Of a stretch of 39,540 bases of DNA, positions 30,212 to 39,221 are shown piece after piece. The position numbers were made by a program, and so were the translations under genes. Every line of letters starts with the position of its first letter. The first letter of the stretch is position 1. Source of the stretch: Candidatus Magasanikiibacteriota bacterium (lineage in GTDB: Bacteria > Patescibacteriota > Patescibacteriia > Magasanikbacterales > UBA922); assembly GCA_018650645.1 (NCBI GenBank), contig JABIFP010000032.1, positions 1-39,540 of the forward strand, written 5' to 3'. The notes below the pieces were generated by a model that saw nothing but the letters and a program-made list of their open reading frames with translations, made no database searches and had not been told where the DNA came from.

Positions 30212-33200
30212 TTATCGCTCTTCTCCGAATCCTGTTCCTACTGGAATCAGCCGTCCAATAATAACGTTTTCCTTGAGTCCTTCAAGATAATCAACTTTAC
30301 CAGTAATGGCAGCATTGATAAGTACCTTTGAAGTTTCTTGGAAACTCGCAGCAGAGAGGAAACTTTGCGTAGAAAGCGCAACCTTAGAGATACCCAGGAA
30401 GAGTTCTCTTGCCTTTGCAGGAGTTCCACCTGACGCTTTCATTTCTCTGTTGGCAATGATGTATTGTGCTTTTTCTACAATCTCACCAGGAAGAAGATCT
30501 GTGTCTCCAGCATCTTCAACATACATTCTGCTGAACATTTGTTTAATGATAATTTCGATGTGTTTATCATTTAAACTCTGTCCTTGTGAAGAATAGATCT
30601 GTTGAATTTCTTCCAAGATGTATCGCTGTACTGCGTCACGTCCACGAAGTTCGAAGAGTTCTTTCAGATCCACGCTTCCCTCAGAAAGCTGCGCACCCTT
30701 GATTACTTCGTCTCCATCTTTCACCCACAATTTATATCCAATTGGGATGATGTATTCTTTTGTATGACGTCCTTCGTAGCTAAGAATAAGCTTTCTGCGT
30801 TCAAAACGAACGGTTCCAGTATATTCAGCCTTAATTTTTTCTCCAGAAGAGCCCTTCACCATGAGGAGTTCATCTTTCTTCACCTTCTGTCCGTCTTCAA
30901 CTTTTACATCATCAGCTTTCAGCATTTTGATTTCCATTTCATCAATTCCATCAAAATGAATCTTGATGATTTTCTGTCCGCGACGTCCTTCAAATACTTT
31001 TCGTCCTGTTGGACTTGTGATGATTTTTCCGTCAGCGTCTTCAATTTCTACTGTTCCAGCAACGCCAGCAAGTACTGCTTTACGTTTTGGTTTACGCGCT
31101 TCAAGAAGTTCTTCTACACGGGGCAAACCTTGTGTAATATCTCCTCCACCCGCTACACCACCAAGATGGAACGTACGCATGGTAAGCTGAGTACCAGGTT
31201 CACCAATTGACTGCGCGGCAATTACACCAGCAGCGGTTCCAAGTTGTGCAATGTTATTGTTTGAAAGATCTGTTCCGTAACATTTTGCACAAACACCCTT
31301 AGGCAATGTACATTGTAATACTGATCGTACGTGTACTTCTTTCACTTCAACTTTATCAATAGCACGAGACAGTTCTAAGGTGATGAGTTTTCCTTTTTTC
31401 ACAATTACATTTCCATCAGTATCAACAACATCAGCAAGAACGAATCTTCCTGAAACTCGTTCAGCAAGTTTTTTATTCATGCTATTTGATTGCTCAAGTG
31501 TGACGAATTCACCAACCTTATCTTTACAATCATCGGTCTTAATAACCACATCTTGCGCAACGTCTACTAATCGACGAGTAAGGTATCCCGCATTCGCAGT
31601 ACGAAGCGCCGTATCAGACAGCCCTTTACGTGTACCATGAGAAGAGATGAAGAACTCGAGTACATCAAATCCTTCTTTAAAGTTACCCTTTACAGGCAAC
31701 TCAATAATTTCTCCAGTCGGAGAAGCTACAAGCCCCTTCATTCCGATTACCTGTCCAAGTTGTCCCCAAGAACCACGCGCTCCAGAGTCAATCATGGCAA
31801 ATACCGGTCCGTCTTTATCGATTACTTCCTTATTGTGTGATACAACTCGATCTTTAATGTCAGTCCAAATTTCAAGTACTTTTGCATGTCGTTCTGATTC
31901 AGTCAAAAGCCCTTCTTGGAACTGCTCTTCTACCATGAGCATCTTGTCGTCACCTTCTTGGATGAGTGCTTTCTTTGCTTCAATATGTCCAAAGTCATCC
32001 ATACCTAGTGAGTATCCTGATTTTGTTACATATTTGAATCCAAGTGCCTTCATGCTATCAAGCATGAGTGATGTTTGTTCTTGACCACAGAATTCTAAGA
32101 GGAATGAAATGATCTGCCCTAGATGCTTTTTCGTTACTGCTTGGTTGTAATAAGCAATCGCATTTGGGAAAATTTCATTAAAGAATACACGACCAACAGA
32201 TGTTTCAATAATCGGCCCCTCACCTACTTCAAATTTACTTAAATCAGTAAATCGTACTTTAATCTTTTCGTTCAAATTAATTTTTCTTGTTTTGTACGCA
32301 AACTTTGCTTCTTTTGGTGAAGAAAAGATTTGTGTTGCATCTCCTTCTTCTTCTGCCATTTTTGTTAGATAGAAACAACCGAGTGCAATATCTTGTTGCG
32401 GTGTTGCAACTGGTCTACCAGTCGCTGGCTTCAAAATATTTTTCTCTGCTGCCATCAAGTTTTCTGCTTCCCATTTTGCTTCTTCTGTCAGTGGAAGATG
32501 TACAGCCATTTGATCTCCATCAAAATCGGCATTAAACGCAGGACATACAAGTGGATGCAAACGAATCGCCTTTCCTTCTACTAGTCGTGGGCGGAATGCT
32601 TGAATACCAAGTCTATGCAATGTAGGTGCACGGTTAAGAAGTACACGAGTTTTTTGTGTAAGCTCTTCTAAAATGTCCCACACTTCTGGTGCATTTGTTT
32701 CAATAAATCGAGAAGCTGAACGCACATTATGCGCAAGTTCTCGTTTAATAATTTCTGCCATAACGAATGGCTTGAACAGTTCAAGTGCCATGCGTTTTGG
32801 AAGTCCACATTCGTGCATTCCCATGTTTGGCCCTACCACAATTACAGATCGTCCTGAGTAATCAACACGTTTTCCAAGCAAGTTCTGACGGAAACGACCT
32901 TGTTTCCCTTTCAAGATATCTGCAAGTGAACGAAGTTGTCTCTTTTGCCCTGTTGAGGCTGTTACTGTCTTTGAAGAACGTGCGTTGTTATCAATAAGAG
33001 CATCTACTGCTTCTTGCAGCATTCTCTTTTCATTTCGGCAGATAACTTCTGGTGCGTTCAAAGAAATAAGTCGTTTCAAACGATTATTTCTGTTAATCAC
33101 ACGTCTGTATAAGTCATTTAAATCACTTGTTGCAAATCGTCCACCATCAAGTGCAACCATAGGACGAAGGTCCGGTGGAATGACAGGAATTGCTGTAAGC

Positions 33201-34090
33201 ACCATCCATTCTGGACGGATATCATTTTTATGGAAACTCTTAATGAGTTTTGTTCTTCTAATAAGTCGTTCTCGTTTTGCTCCTTTGCTCTTCAGCAATT
33301 CTTCCTCTAATCGTTCAATAGTCTTTGGAAGATCTAGCTTTTCAAGCAATCTGCGAACAGCTCCACCACCAATTTGTGCTTCAAACAAATGTCCGTATCG
33401 GTACGCAAGTTCTTGGTAACGAACTTCAGAGATAATGTTCATGACAGAGATGTCCTTGAGTTCCCCTTCTGCCAAATCATAGTCCTCTTTCAGCTCAGCA
33501 AGCTTTTCATCACGTTCTACGCCGAGTGCTTCGCGCTCTTTTTCAGCAGCACCACTTTTCACGAGTTCATCAATACGCTTTTGGTATCCTTTTGAAATTT
33601 GTTTGCTCTTTGTTTTGTATTCGTCTTTCAATTCTGCATGAATCGATTCTTTTTCTTCTTGATCAACTGCAGTAATAATGAATGATGCAAAGTAAATCAC
33701 TTTTTCAAGTGCTTGAATTGAAAGATCCAAAATCAAACCGATCTTTGAAGGAATAGAACGGAGGAACCAGATATGTGTTACTGGCGCCGCAAGTTCAATG
33801 TGTCCCATTCGTTCACGACGAACGAGTGAGTGAGTAACTTCTACTCCACATTTATCACAGACAATTCCTTTATATCGAATTTTTTTATACTTTCCACAGT
33901 AACATTCCCAGTCCTTTGTTGGACCAAAAATTTCTTCTGCAAAAAGCCCGGTCTTTTCTGGTTTTTGTGTTCGGTAGTTGATGGTTTCTGGCTTGGTAAT
34001 TTCTCCGTATGACCAGTCATGAATGACTTCAGGAGAAGCAACACGAAGTGCCAATGCATCAAAGTCTCGAAGTTGAATATTTTGACTCAT
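30212..34090 (-). CDS. rpoC: RNA polymerase beta' subunit
   Basis: A 1292-aa protein. The N-terminal zinc site CYCGKYKKIRYKGIVCDKCG is complete. The catalytic NADFDGDQMAVH binds the active-site Mg2+. The bridge and trigger regions are present (GARGSWGQLGQVIGMKGLVASPTG ... TLRTANAGYLTRRLVDVAQD). The second zinc site is made by DDCKDK plus CTLPKGVCAKC. The early region at about 155-215 is a charged coiled coil (KSKQISKGYQKRIDELVK...). Length is below the 1407 aa of E. coli, without its large insertion. It follows rpoB by 26 bp. The ATG (MSQNIQLRDFDAL) lacks a strong Shine-Dalgarno. Confidence 0.98.
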   Translation of the reverse strand: MSQNIQLRDFDALALRVASPEVIHDWSYGEITKPETINYRTQKPEKTGLFAEEIFGPTKDWECYCGKYKKIRYKGIVCDKCGVEVTHSLVRRERMGHIELAAPVTHIWFLRSIPSKIGLILDLSIQALEKVIYFASFIITAVDQEEKESIHAELKDEYKTKSKQISKGYQKRIDELVKSGAAEKEREALGVERDEKLAELKEDYDLAEGELKDISVMNIISEVRYQELAYRYGHLFEAQIGGGAVRRLLEKLDLPKTIERLEEELLKSKGAKRERLIRRTKLIKSFHKNDIRPEWMVLTAIPVIPPDLRPMVALDGGRFATSDLNDLYRRVINRNNRLKRLISLNAPEVICRNEKRMLQEAVDALIDNNARSSKTVTASTGQKRQLRSLADILKGKQGRFRQNLLGKRVDYSGRSVIVVGPNMGMHECGLPKRMALELFKPFVMAEIIKRELAHNVRSASRFIETNAPEVWDILEELTQKTRVLLNRAPTLHRLGIQAFRPRLVEGKAIRLHPLVCPAFNADFDGDQMAVHLPLTEEAKWEAENLMAAEKNILKPATGRPVATPQQDIALGCFYLTKMAEEEGDATQIFSSPKEAKFAYKTRKINLNEKIKVRFTDLSKFEVGEGPIIETSVGRVFFNEIFPNAIAYYNQAVTKKHLGQIISFLLEFCGQEQTSLMLDSMKALGFKYVTKSGYSLGMDDFGHIEAKKALIQEGDDKMLMVEEQFQEGLLTESERHAKVLEIWTDIKDRVVSHNKEVIDKDGPVFAMIDSGARGSWGQLGQVIGMKGLVASPTGEIIELPVKGNFKEGFDVLEFFISSHGTRKGLSDTALRTANAGYLTRRLVDVAQDVVIKTDDCKDKVGEFVTLEQSNSMNKKLAERVSGRFVLADVVDTDGNVIVKKGKLITLELSRAIDKVEVKEVHVRSVLQCTLPKGVCAKCYGTDLSNNNIAQLGTAAGVIAAQSIGEPGTQLTMRTFHLGGVAGGGDITQGLPRVEELLEARKPKRKAVLAGVAGTVEIEDADGKIITSPTGRKVFEGRRGQKIIKIHFDGIDEMEIKMLKADDVKVEDGQKVKKDELLMVKGSSGEKIKAEYTGTVRFERRKLILSYEGRHTKEYIIPIGYKLWVKDGDEVIKGAQLSEGSVDLKELFELRGRDAVQRYILEEIQQIYSSQGQSLNDKHIEIIIKQMFSRMYVEDAGDTDLLPGEIVEKAQYIIANREMKASGGTPAKARELFLGISKVALSTQSFLSAASFQETSKVLINAAITGKVDYLEGLKENVIIGRLIPVGTGFGEER

Positions 34091-34116
34091 ATGAGCTTTT
34101 TTTATTGGTGAGTAGG

Positions 34117-37100
34117 TTAGTTGTCTTCCCCTTCATCGTCTGACGCATCCTTTTTCAGTAATGCGCGTGCTTCATCTACTGGAAGATACTTGCCCTCACC
34201 GACCTTTTTGAGGACATCTACGTCAAGTGCTAGCCCTTTCAACTCACGTACAAGTACGTTAAATGATTCAGGCAAATTCACCTTCGTAATTGGTTCACCT
34301 TTAATGATTGCTTCGTATGCTTTTGAACGACCTGGTACATCATCCGATTTAATAGTAAGGATTTCTTGAAGCATGTGCGCTGCACCGTACGCTTCAAGTG
34401 CCCAAACTTCCATTTCTCCAAATCTCTGCCCACCAAATTGCGCCTTACCACCAAGTGGTTGCTGTGTGATCAAAGAGTATGGACCAATTGAACGTTGATG
34501 CATTTTGTCTTCAATCATGTGGTTCAATTTGAGCATGTAGTTGTATCCAACTGTTGTCTTTTTATCGAATTCTTCACCAGTCCTTCCATCAAAGAGTTGG
34601 AGTTGTCCATCTACTGGCAATCCAGCCTTTTCAAGTTCTCCCTTAATCTGCGCTTCTGTAATACCATTTAATACTGGTGTTGCGGCTCTATATCCGAGTG
34701 CGTTTGCTGCAAGACCCAAATGTGTCTCAAGCAATTGCCCAAGGTTCATACGTGAAATTACCCCAAGCGGAGAAAGAATGATGTCTACCGGAGTACCATC
34801 TTCAAGGAATGGCATGTCAGCAACAGGAACAATACGTGAAATCACCCCTTTGTTTCCATGACGACCCGCCATTTTGTCTCCTACTTGAATTTTACGCATG
34901 TCTGCAACAGTTACCTGTACTTGCTTCATTACACCCGGTTGCAAGCGGTCACCTTCTTCTGCAGAGAATACTTTAATGTCTGTTACTTTCCCGTGTTCAC
35001 CATGCTCTAGATAAAGAGATGAGTCACGTACGTCTCTCGCTTTTTCACCAAAGATCGCTCGGAGAAGTCGTTCTTCTGGAGTAAGTTCTGTTTCACCTTT
35101 TGGTGTAATCTTTCCAACCAAGATATCTCCTGATTGTACTTCTGCACCAACACGAACTACCCCTTCTGAATCGAGGTTCTTTAACTTTTCTTCACTTACG
35201 TTTGGAATGTCAGAAGTAATGACTTCTGGTCCAAGTTTTGTTTCGCGAATATCTGTTGAATGATTTTCAATGTGCACTGAAGTAAATCTGTCTCGTTGCA
35301 CCAATCGCTCTGAAACAATAATCGCATCCTCATAGTTGTATCCGTCCCATACCATGTATGCAACAAGAACGTTTTGTCCAAGTGCAAGTTCTGCATTTTG
35401 GATTGACGGTCCATCACAAAGTGGTTCACCTTTTTTCACTTTTTGTCCAAGTGTTACTGTTGGACGTTGGTTAATACAACTCGATGCATTTGATCGAATG
35501 TATTTTTCTAATCTGAAGTTGAAAATCTTTCCTTTCTTTCCAGTAAGTTCAATCATATCTCCTTGGAGCTTGGTGATTGTACCATCTTCTGGAGCTGTGT
35601 GAACGTATCCACTGTACAGCGCTGCCGCTTTTTCTACACCCGTACCAACGTATGGTGCATCTGGGGTAATACAAGGCACCGCTTGCCGTTGCATGTTCGT
35701 TCCCATCAATGCGCGAGTCGCATCGTCATGCTCAAGGAAAGGAATCAAACTTGTTGCAATTGAAAGAATCTGATTTGACGCAACATCCATGTAATCAACC
35801 TTTGCCGCGTCTACTACAGACGGTTTTCCATGTTCACGAGCAGGAATACGAGCATCCGTAATCACTCCGTTTTCATCCATCGTAACAGTCGCACTCGTTG
35901 TCACCATTTTTTCTTCCGTAAATGAGTTGATGTATTCAACTTCATTTGTTACACGTGGCATGACCGTAATGCGTTCGATTTTCTTTTGTCCTGCAAGTTT
36001 TTTTGCAATTTCTTTGGTGATTTTTTCACCAGCTTTCACAACACCCTTAATGTCTTCACGAGCAACTTCTCCTTCTGTAAATCGCGCTTCGTTTGGTACA
36101 TTAGTCACTACCTTTCTGTATGGTGTTTCGAGGAATCCAAATTGATTTACACGAGCAAAACTTGAGAGATGCCCTACAAGACCAATATTCGGTCCTTCCG
36201 GAGTAGCAATCGGACAAATTCTTCCGTAATGCGTTGTGTGTACATCACGAACCTCAAACCCCGCACGATCTCTTGAAAGACCACCCGGCCCAAGCGCAGA
36301 TACACGACGCTTATGTTCGAGTTCTGCAAGTGGATTAATCTGATCCATGAATTGTGAGAGCTGTGAACTCATGAAGAATTCACGTACAGCACCAATCACC
36401 GGTCTTGCATTGATCAGTTTGTTTGGTTGCAATCCATCAAGTTCGTATGTACTCATTCTATCCTTGATGATACGTTCCATTCGGCTAAGCCCAACGCGGA
36501 ATCTATCTTGCACCAATTCCCCTACCGCGCGAACACGACGATTTCCAAGATGATCAATATCATCTGGATCTTCTTGTGTAATATTCAATCGAACAATCTC
36601 TTTGAGTACGAGAAGTACTTTTTCTGGACTAAGCACACGTACTTCTTTGTCGTCGTACGCTTCTTCTTTTAAATCGAGTCCAAACTTAGTATCAAACTTG
36701 TATACACCAACTCGTCCAAGATCATATCTATCAAAGTTGAAGAACATTGAGTAGATCAACCCTTTTGCATTATCAGCAGTCGCAAGGTCACCTGGTCTGA
36801 TTCTTTTATATACTTCAATAAGTCCCTCTTCTTCATTTGTTGCAATATCTTTTTTGAGTGTTGCTTCAATGTAATCGATTGTTGAATGCGTATTGACATC
36901 TTTAAACAATTCTAGAATTTGCTCCGTTGTTCCATATCCAAAAGCACGCAAAAGTGATGTTGCTGCAACTTTTCTTTTTCGGTCTACTTTAATCCAAATA
37001 ACATTATTTGCATCTGTTTCAATTTCAATCCACGCACCTCTATTTGGAATAATTTTTGCTCCGTAGTATCGGCGTCCTCTGCTTGCGTCTGCAGTAAAGT

Positions 37101-37536
37101 AAGCACCCGGACTTCTAATAAGCTGGTTGATCACGACTCGTTCAATACCGTTGATCATGAATGTTCCACGGTCGGTCATGACAGGAATATCTCCAAGATA
37201 GATTTCTTGAGAGGTTTCTTCCTTTGTTCGCTTATTAATCAAACGAGCTTTCACACGAAGCGGCGCTTCAAATGAAATATTTTTTTCTCGACTTGTTACT
37301 TCGTCGAATTTTGGCTCGTCGATGTAATAATCCTCCATGTAGAGTTCAAGATCTCTCCCCGTGAAATCCGTAATAGGTGAGAGTTCATCAAACAAATCCT
37401 TAATCCCCTTTTTTAGGAACCAGTCATACGATGTTTTTTGAATCTCGATGAGATCCGGAAGTTTGGTTGCATCACGCAAATCGGTGAAGAACTTTCGCTC
37501 CTTTTCAGTCTCGTATTGGCGCTTATAAGTCGGCAT
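34117..37536 (-). CDS. rpoB: RNA polymerase beta subunit
   Basis: A 1139-aa protein, compact like the Thermus subunit (1119 aa). Clear motifs: the fork and rifampicin region SSQLSQFMDQINPLAELEHK then RRVSALGPGGLSRDRAGFEV, HYGRICPIATPEGPNIGL, GYNYEDAIIVSERLV, KITPKGETELTPEERLLRAI, RHGNKGVISRI, and the C-terminal KAQFGGQRFGEMEVWALEAYGA. In the rifampicin pocket one residue differs from E. coli (Ile where Asn518 is), while Asp516, His526 and Ser531 equivalents are kept. The C-terminus ends in an acidic tail (KKDASDDEGEDN). It is first in the rpoB-rpoC operon; rplJ and rplL are not directly upstream, unlike in many bacteria. The promoter carries an inverted repeat centred on the -10. Confidence 0.98.
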   Translation of the reverse strand: MPTYKRQYETEKERKFFTDLRDATKLPDLIEIQKTSYDWFLKKGIKDLFDELSPITDFTGRDLELYMEDYYIDEPKFDEVTSREKNISFEAPLRVKARLINKRTKEETSQEIYLGDIPVMTDRGTFMINGIERVVINQLIRSPGAYFTADASRGRRYYGAKIIPNRGAWIEIETDANNVIWIKVDRKRKVAATSLLRAFGYGTTEQILELFKDVNTHSTIDYIEATLKKDIATNEEEGLIEVYKRIRPGDLATADNAKGLIYSMFFNFDRYDLGRVGVYKFDTKFGLDLKEEAYDDKEVRVLSPEKVLLVLKEIVRLNITQEDPDDIDHLGNRRVRAVGELVQDRFRVGLSRMERIIKDRMSTYELDGLQPNKLINARPVIGAVREFFMSSQLSQFMDQINPLAELEHKRRVSALGPGGLSRDRAGFEVRDVHTTHYGRICPIATPEGPNIGLVGHLSSFARVNQFGFLETPYRKVVTNVPNEARFTEGEVAREDIKGVVKAGEKITKEIAKKLAGQKKIERITVMPRVTNEVEYINSFTEEKMVTTSATVTMDENGVITDARIPAREHGKPSVVDAAKVDYMDVASNQILSIATSLIPFLEHDDATRALMGTNMQRQAVPCITPDAPYVGTGVEKAAALYSGYVHTAPEDGTITKLQGDMIELTGKKGKIFNFRLEKYIRSNASSCINQRPTVTLGQKVKKGEPLCDGPSIQNAELALGQNVLVAYMVWDGYNYEDAIIVSERLVQRDRFTSVHIENHSTDIRETKLGPEVITSDIPNVSEEKLKNLDSEGVVRVGAEVQSGDILVGKITPKGETELTPEERLLRAIFGEKARDVRDSSLYLEHGEHGKVTDIKVFSAEEGDRLQPGVMKQVQVTVADMRKIQVGDKMAGRHGNKGVISRIVPVADMPFLEDGTPVDIILSPLGVISRMNLGQLLETHLGLAANALGYRAATPVLNGITEAQIKGELEKAGLPVDGQLQLFDGRTGEEFDKKTTVGYNYMLKLNHMIEDKMHQRSIGPYSLITQQPLGGKAQFGGQRFGEMEVWALEAYGAAHMLQEILTIKSDDVPGRSKAYEAIIKGEPITKVNLPESFNVLVRELKGLALDVDVLKKVGEGKYLPVDEARALLKKDASDDEGEDN

Positions 37537-37568
37537 AGAGTAGAAAGATATTATTTTTGAGGAAAACA

Positions 37569-37596
37569 GATCAAATTATTGTAGAATACTTTGATC
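37569..37596 (-). promoter_or_regulatory. rpoB promoter with an inverted repeat centred on the -10
   Basis: The minus-strand -10 is TACAAT (37583-37578), about 42 bases before the ATG, with no good -35. GATCAAA (37569-37575) and TTTGATC (37590-37596) are perfect inverted repeats whose centre falls on the -10. This is the geometry of a repressor operator, although chance in AT-rich DNA is possible. Confidence 0.5.
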
Positions 37597-37635
37597 TCAT
37601 TTCCCCTCGATTTCCCAATAATCGATCTAAATGAG
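37596..37635. repeat. Long imperfect inverted repeat upstream of the rpoB promoter
   Basis: CTCATTT (37596-37602) pairs with AAATGAG (37629-37635), and inner TCGAT (37607-37611) pairs with ATCGA (37621-37625). There is no T-run, so it is not a clear terminator for the MFS gene. It abuts the repeat around the -10. Confidence 0.4.
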
Positions 37636-37636
37636 A

Positions 37637-37909
37637 GGGATAAAAAAGTGCTCAAAAAACAAAAAAGCCGGCATTTTGAAAAACCGTCTTCTATTTACTG
37701 TTTCTTGATGCTTGCATGAGTGCTGTCGACAAAAGCAAAAGCGTTGTATAGCAGTGAATTCATTAATACGTTCGCGAGAAATATTAATGCTGCTAAAATC
37801 CGTATTTCTGCTTATTTAAGCGAAAAATTCAGATTTGTTACCTCTTGTAGAGATCCTCAATAGGATAATCGATTTTGACCTTTCTGTCAAATGCTGTGTG
37901 TGCATAACG
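37637..37909. other. Gene-free stretch between the MFS gene and the rpoB promoter region
   Basis: About 270 AT-rich bases with no supported ORF, no clear terminator and no tRNA. A GCCGGC palindrome with a T-run on the minus strand (37669-37674) is the nearest thing to an end signal for the MFS gene. The remainder may be rpoB regulatory DNA; nothing specific is seen. Confidence 0.4.
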
Positions 37910-39094
37910 TTAGTTCTTTGCGAGTGCTCTTTTTTTGGGAATACTATATATACTCAAAACCACAATAATAAGAAGTATGCTTGCACTTACCATATACCCT
38001 TCTGACACACCCAAAACATGCATAACATAGCCAAAAACTCCCGCCATAAGGGCTGCCACAAGGCTCTGAATCAGACTATTCATAGAAAGGAGTGTTGCCC
38101 GAGACCCATTTGTACTCAAATGATTGGCATAATCGTTTGTAGCAACATTTAGTACGATGCGCGCAGCGGCCCCAAGCAACATGCCAAAAATGATAACTAA
38201 TGGGCTTTTTGTTACGCTTACTATGACTAAATGCAGAATAAGCATCCACCCAAGACCCGTAATCGCCTGCGATACTGAGAATTTATCTGTAAGCACATGC
38301 GTAAAAGGAGCTGCTATCCCTGCAACAAATCGATTCAGCGCATAAATACCACCGATATATAAGGCAATAAGCCCAACATCCGTATATAACACCTGTCTAA
38401 ATTCTATTGTTGCCAATATCACTCCCTGAATAAGCGCACTCACAATAACAAGCCACCCGAGCATACGATTCTTCATGATTTGCCGAGATGAAGTGCTAAA
38501 GTGGGAAAGAAAGTACCAAAACCCTTCTTTTTCTGAGACGTTGACTGCCTTTTTAGGGGCTGCAAACGAATAGATTACTACCGCAGCGAGGATAAATTGT
38601 ACTACTTCTAGCGCAAACGGAAGCCAAAACGCAAACGTATACGCTGCTCCAGCAATAAGCATGCTAATAATCCCAAACTGATACGCAATTCCCTTTGCCT
38701 TCCCAGCCAGCTTTTTATGCTCGTCTGCCCTGCCCTGTTCTTGCAGGTATTCAAAAAAGAGCGCATCCGCAGTTCCACTGAATAGCGCGCCAAAGAAACT
38801 ATATCCAATTCTGGCCGCCAATATCCATGCAAATGTTCCACCCAGGTAAGAAAGCACCACCGCAACTTTTCCTATACAAGAAATAATCAGGGTTGCTTTA
38901 TGTCCAAACGTATCAGCCAGCATGCCACTGGGCACTTCAAAGATAATAGACATGATACTTCCAACCGCAGCAACAGTAGCTATCTGCCCAAGAGACAACC
39001 CAATGTCTAGCATGTAGATTACCAAAATTGGAGTACTGATGCGTTTGATTAGCGAACGAAACGCATAATATTTTAAGATGTTCTTGTCTTTCAT
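37910..39094 (-). CDS. Major facilitator superfamily transporter
   Basis: A 394-aa protein with 12 predicted membrane segments, normal for MFS drug/proton antiporters. The loop between segments 2 and 3 reads FEVPSGMLADTFGHKATL, the MFS signature (GxLaDrxGrkxxl) with the basic residue moved. A short charged central loop (LQEQGRADEHKKLAGKAKG and APKKAVNVSEKEG) parts the two halves. No motif points to a substrate; the closest pattern is the efflux group often annotated as uncharacterised MFS (MdtG/YttB-like). It is monocistronic. The -10 box is 9 bases before the ATG, so the mRNA is likely leaderless, and there is no Shine-Dalgarno. GC-rich minigene G lies just upstream, cut off by its terminator. 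Confidence 0.85.
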   Translation of the reverse strand: MKDKNILKYYAFRSLIKRISTPILVIYMLDIGLSLGQIATVAAVGSIMSIIFEVPSGMLADTFGHKATLIISCIGKVAVVLSYLGGTFAWILAARIGYSFFGALFSGTADALFFEYLQEQGRADEHKKLAGKAKGIAYQFGIISMLIAGAAYTFAFWLPFALEVVQFILAAVVIYSFAAPKKAVNVSEKEGFWYFLSHFSTSSRQIMKNRMLGWLVIVSALIQGVILATIEFRQVLYTDVGLIALYIGGIYALNRFVAGIAAPFTHVLTDKFSVSQAITGLGWMLILHLVIVSVTKSPLVIIFGMLLGAAARIVLNVATNDYANHLSTNGSRATLLSMNSLIQSLVAALMAGVFGYVMHVLGVSEGYMVSASILLIIVVLSIYSIPKKRALAKN

Positions 39095-39103
39095 AACGGG
39101 ATG

Positions 39104-39109
39104 AGTATA
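39104..39109 (-). promoter_or_regulatory. -10 box of the MFS gene, predicted leaderless
   Basis: On the minus strand TATACT, nine bases before the ATG at 39094. The -35 is poor (TTTCTT at 17 bases). Confidence 0.5.
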
Positions 39110-39159
39110 GCAGCGGCAAAAGAAAAAAGAAACCCGGCCACCAGCGTATCATTCATGCT

Positions 39160-39195
39160 AAAAAGCAAAACAGCGGGTATTTCACCGCTGTTTGC
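39160..39195 (-). terminator. Terminator of minigene G
   Basis: On the minus strand GCAAACAGCGG, loop TGAAATA, CCGCTGTTTTGC then TTTTT: a 12-bp stem with one bulge. It lies about 27 bases after the stop codon. Confidence 0.8.
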
Positions 39196-39221
39196 CTCTT
39201 TCATACTCCTAGGTTGTAGTT

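Noticed and set aside
30602-31210. 202-aa ORF and other antisense ORFs across rpoC and rpoB
   Set aside because: Shadows of strongly conserved rpoB/rpoC frames, with no start signals.
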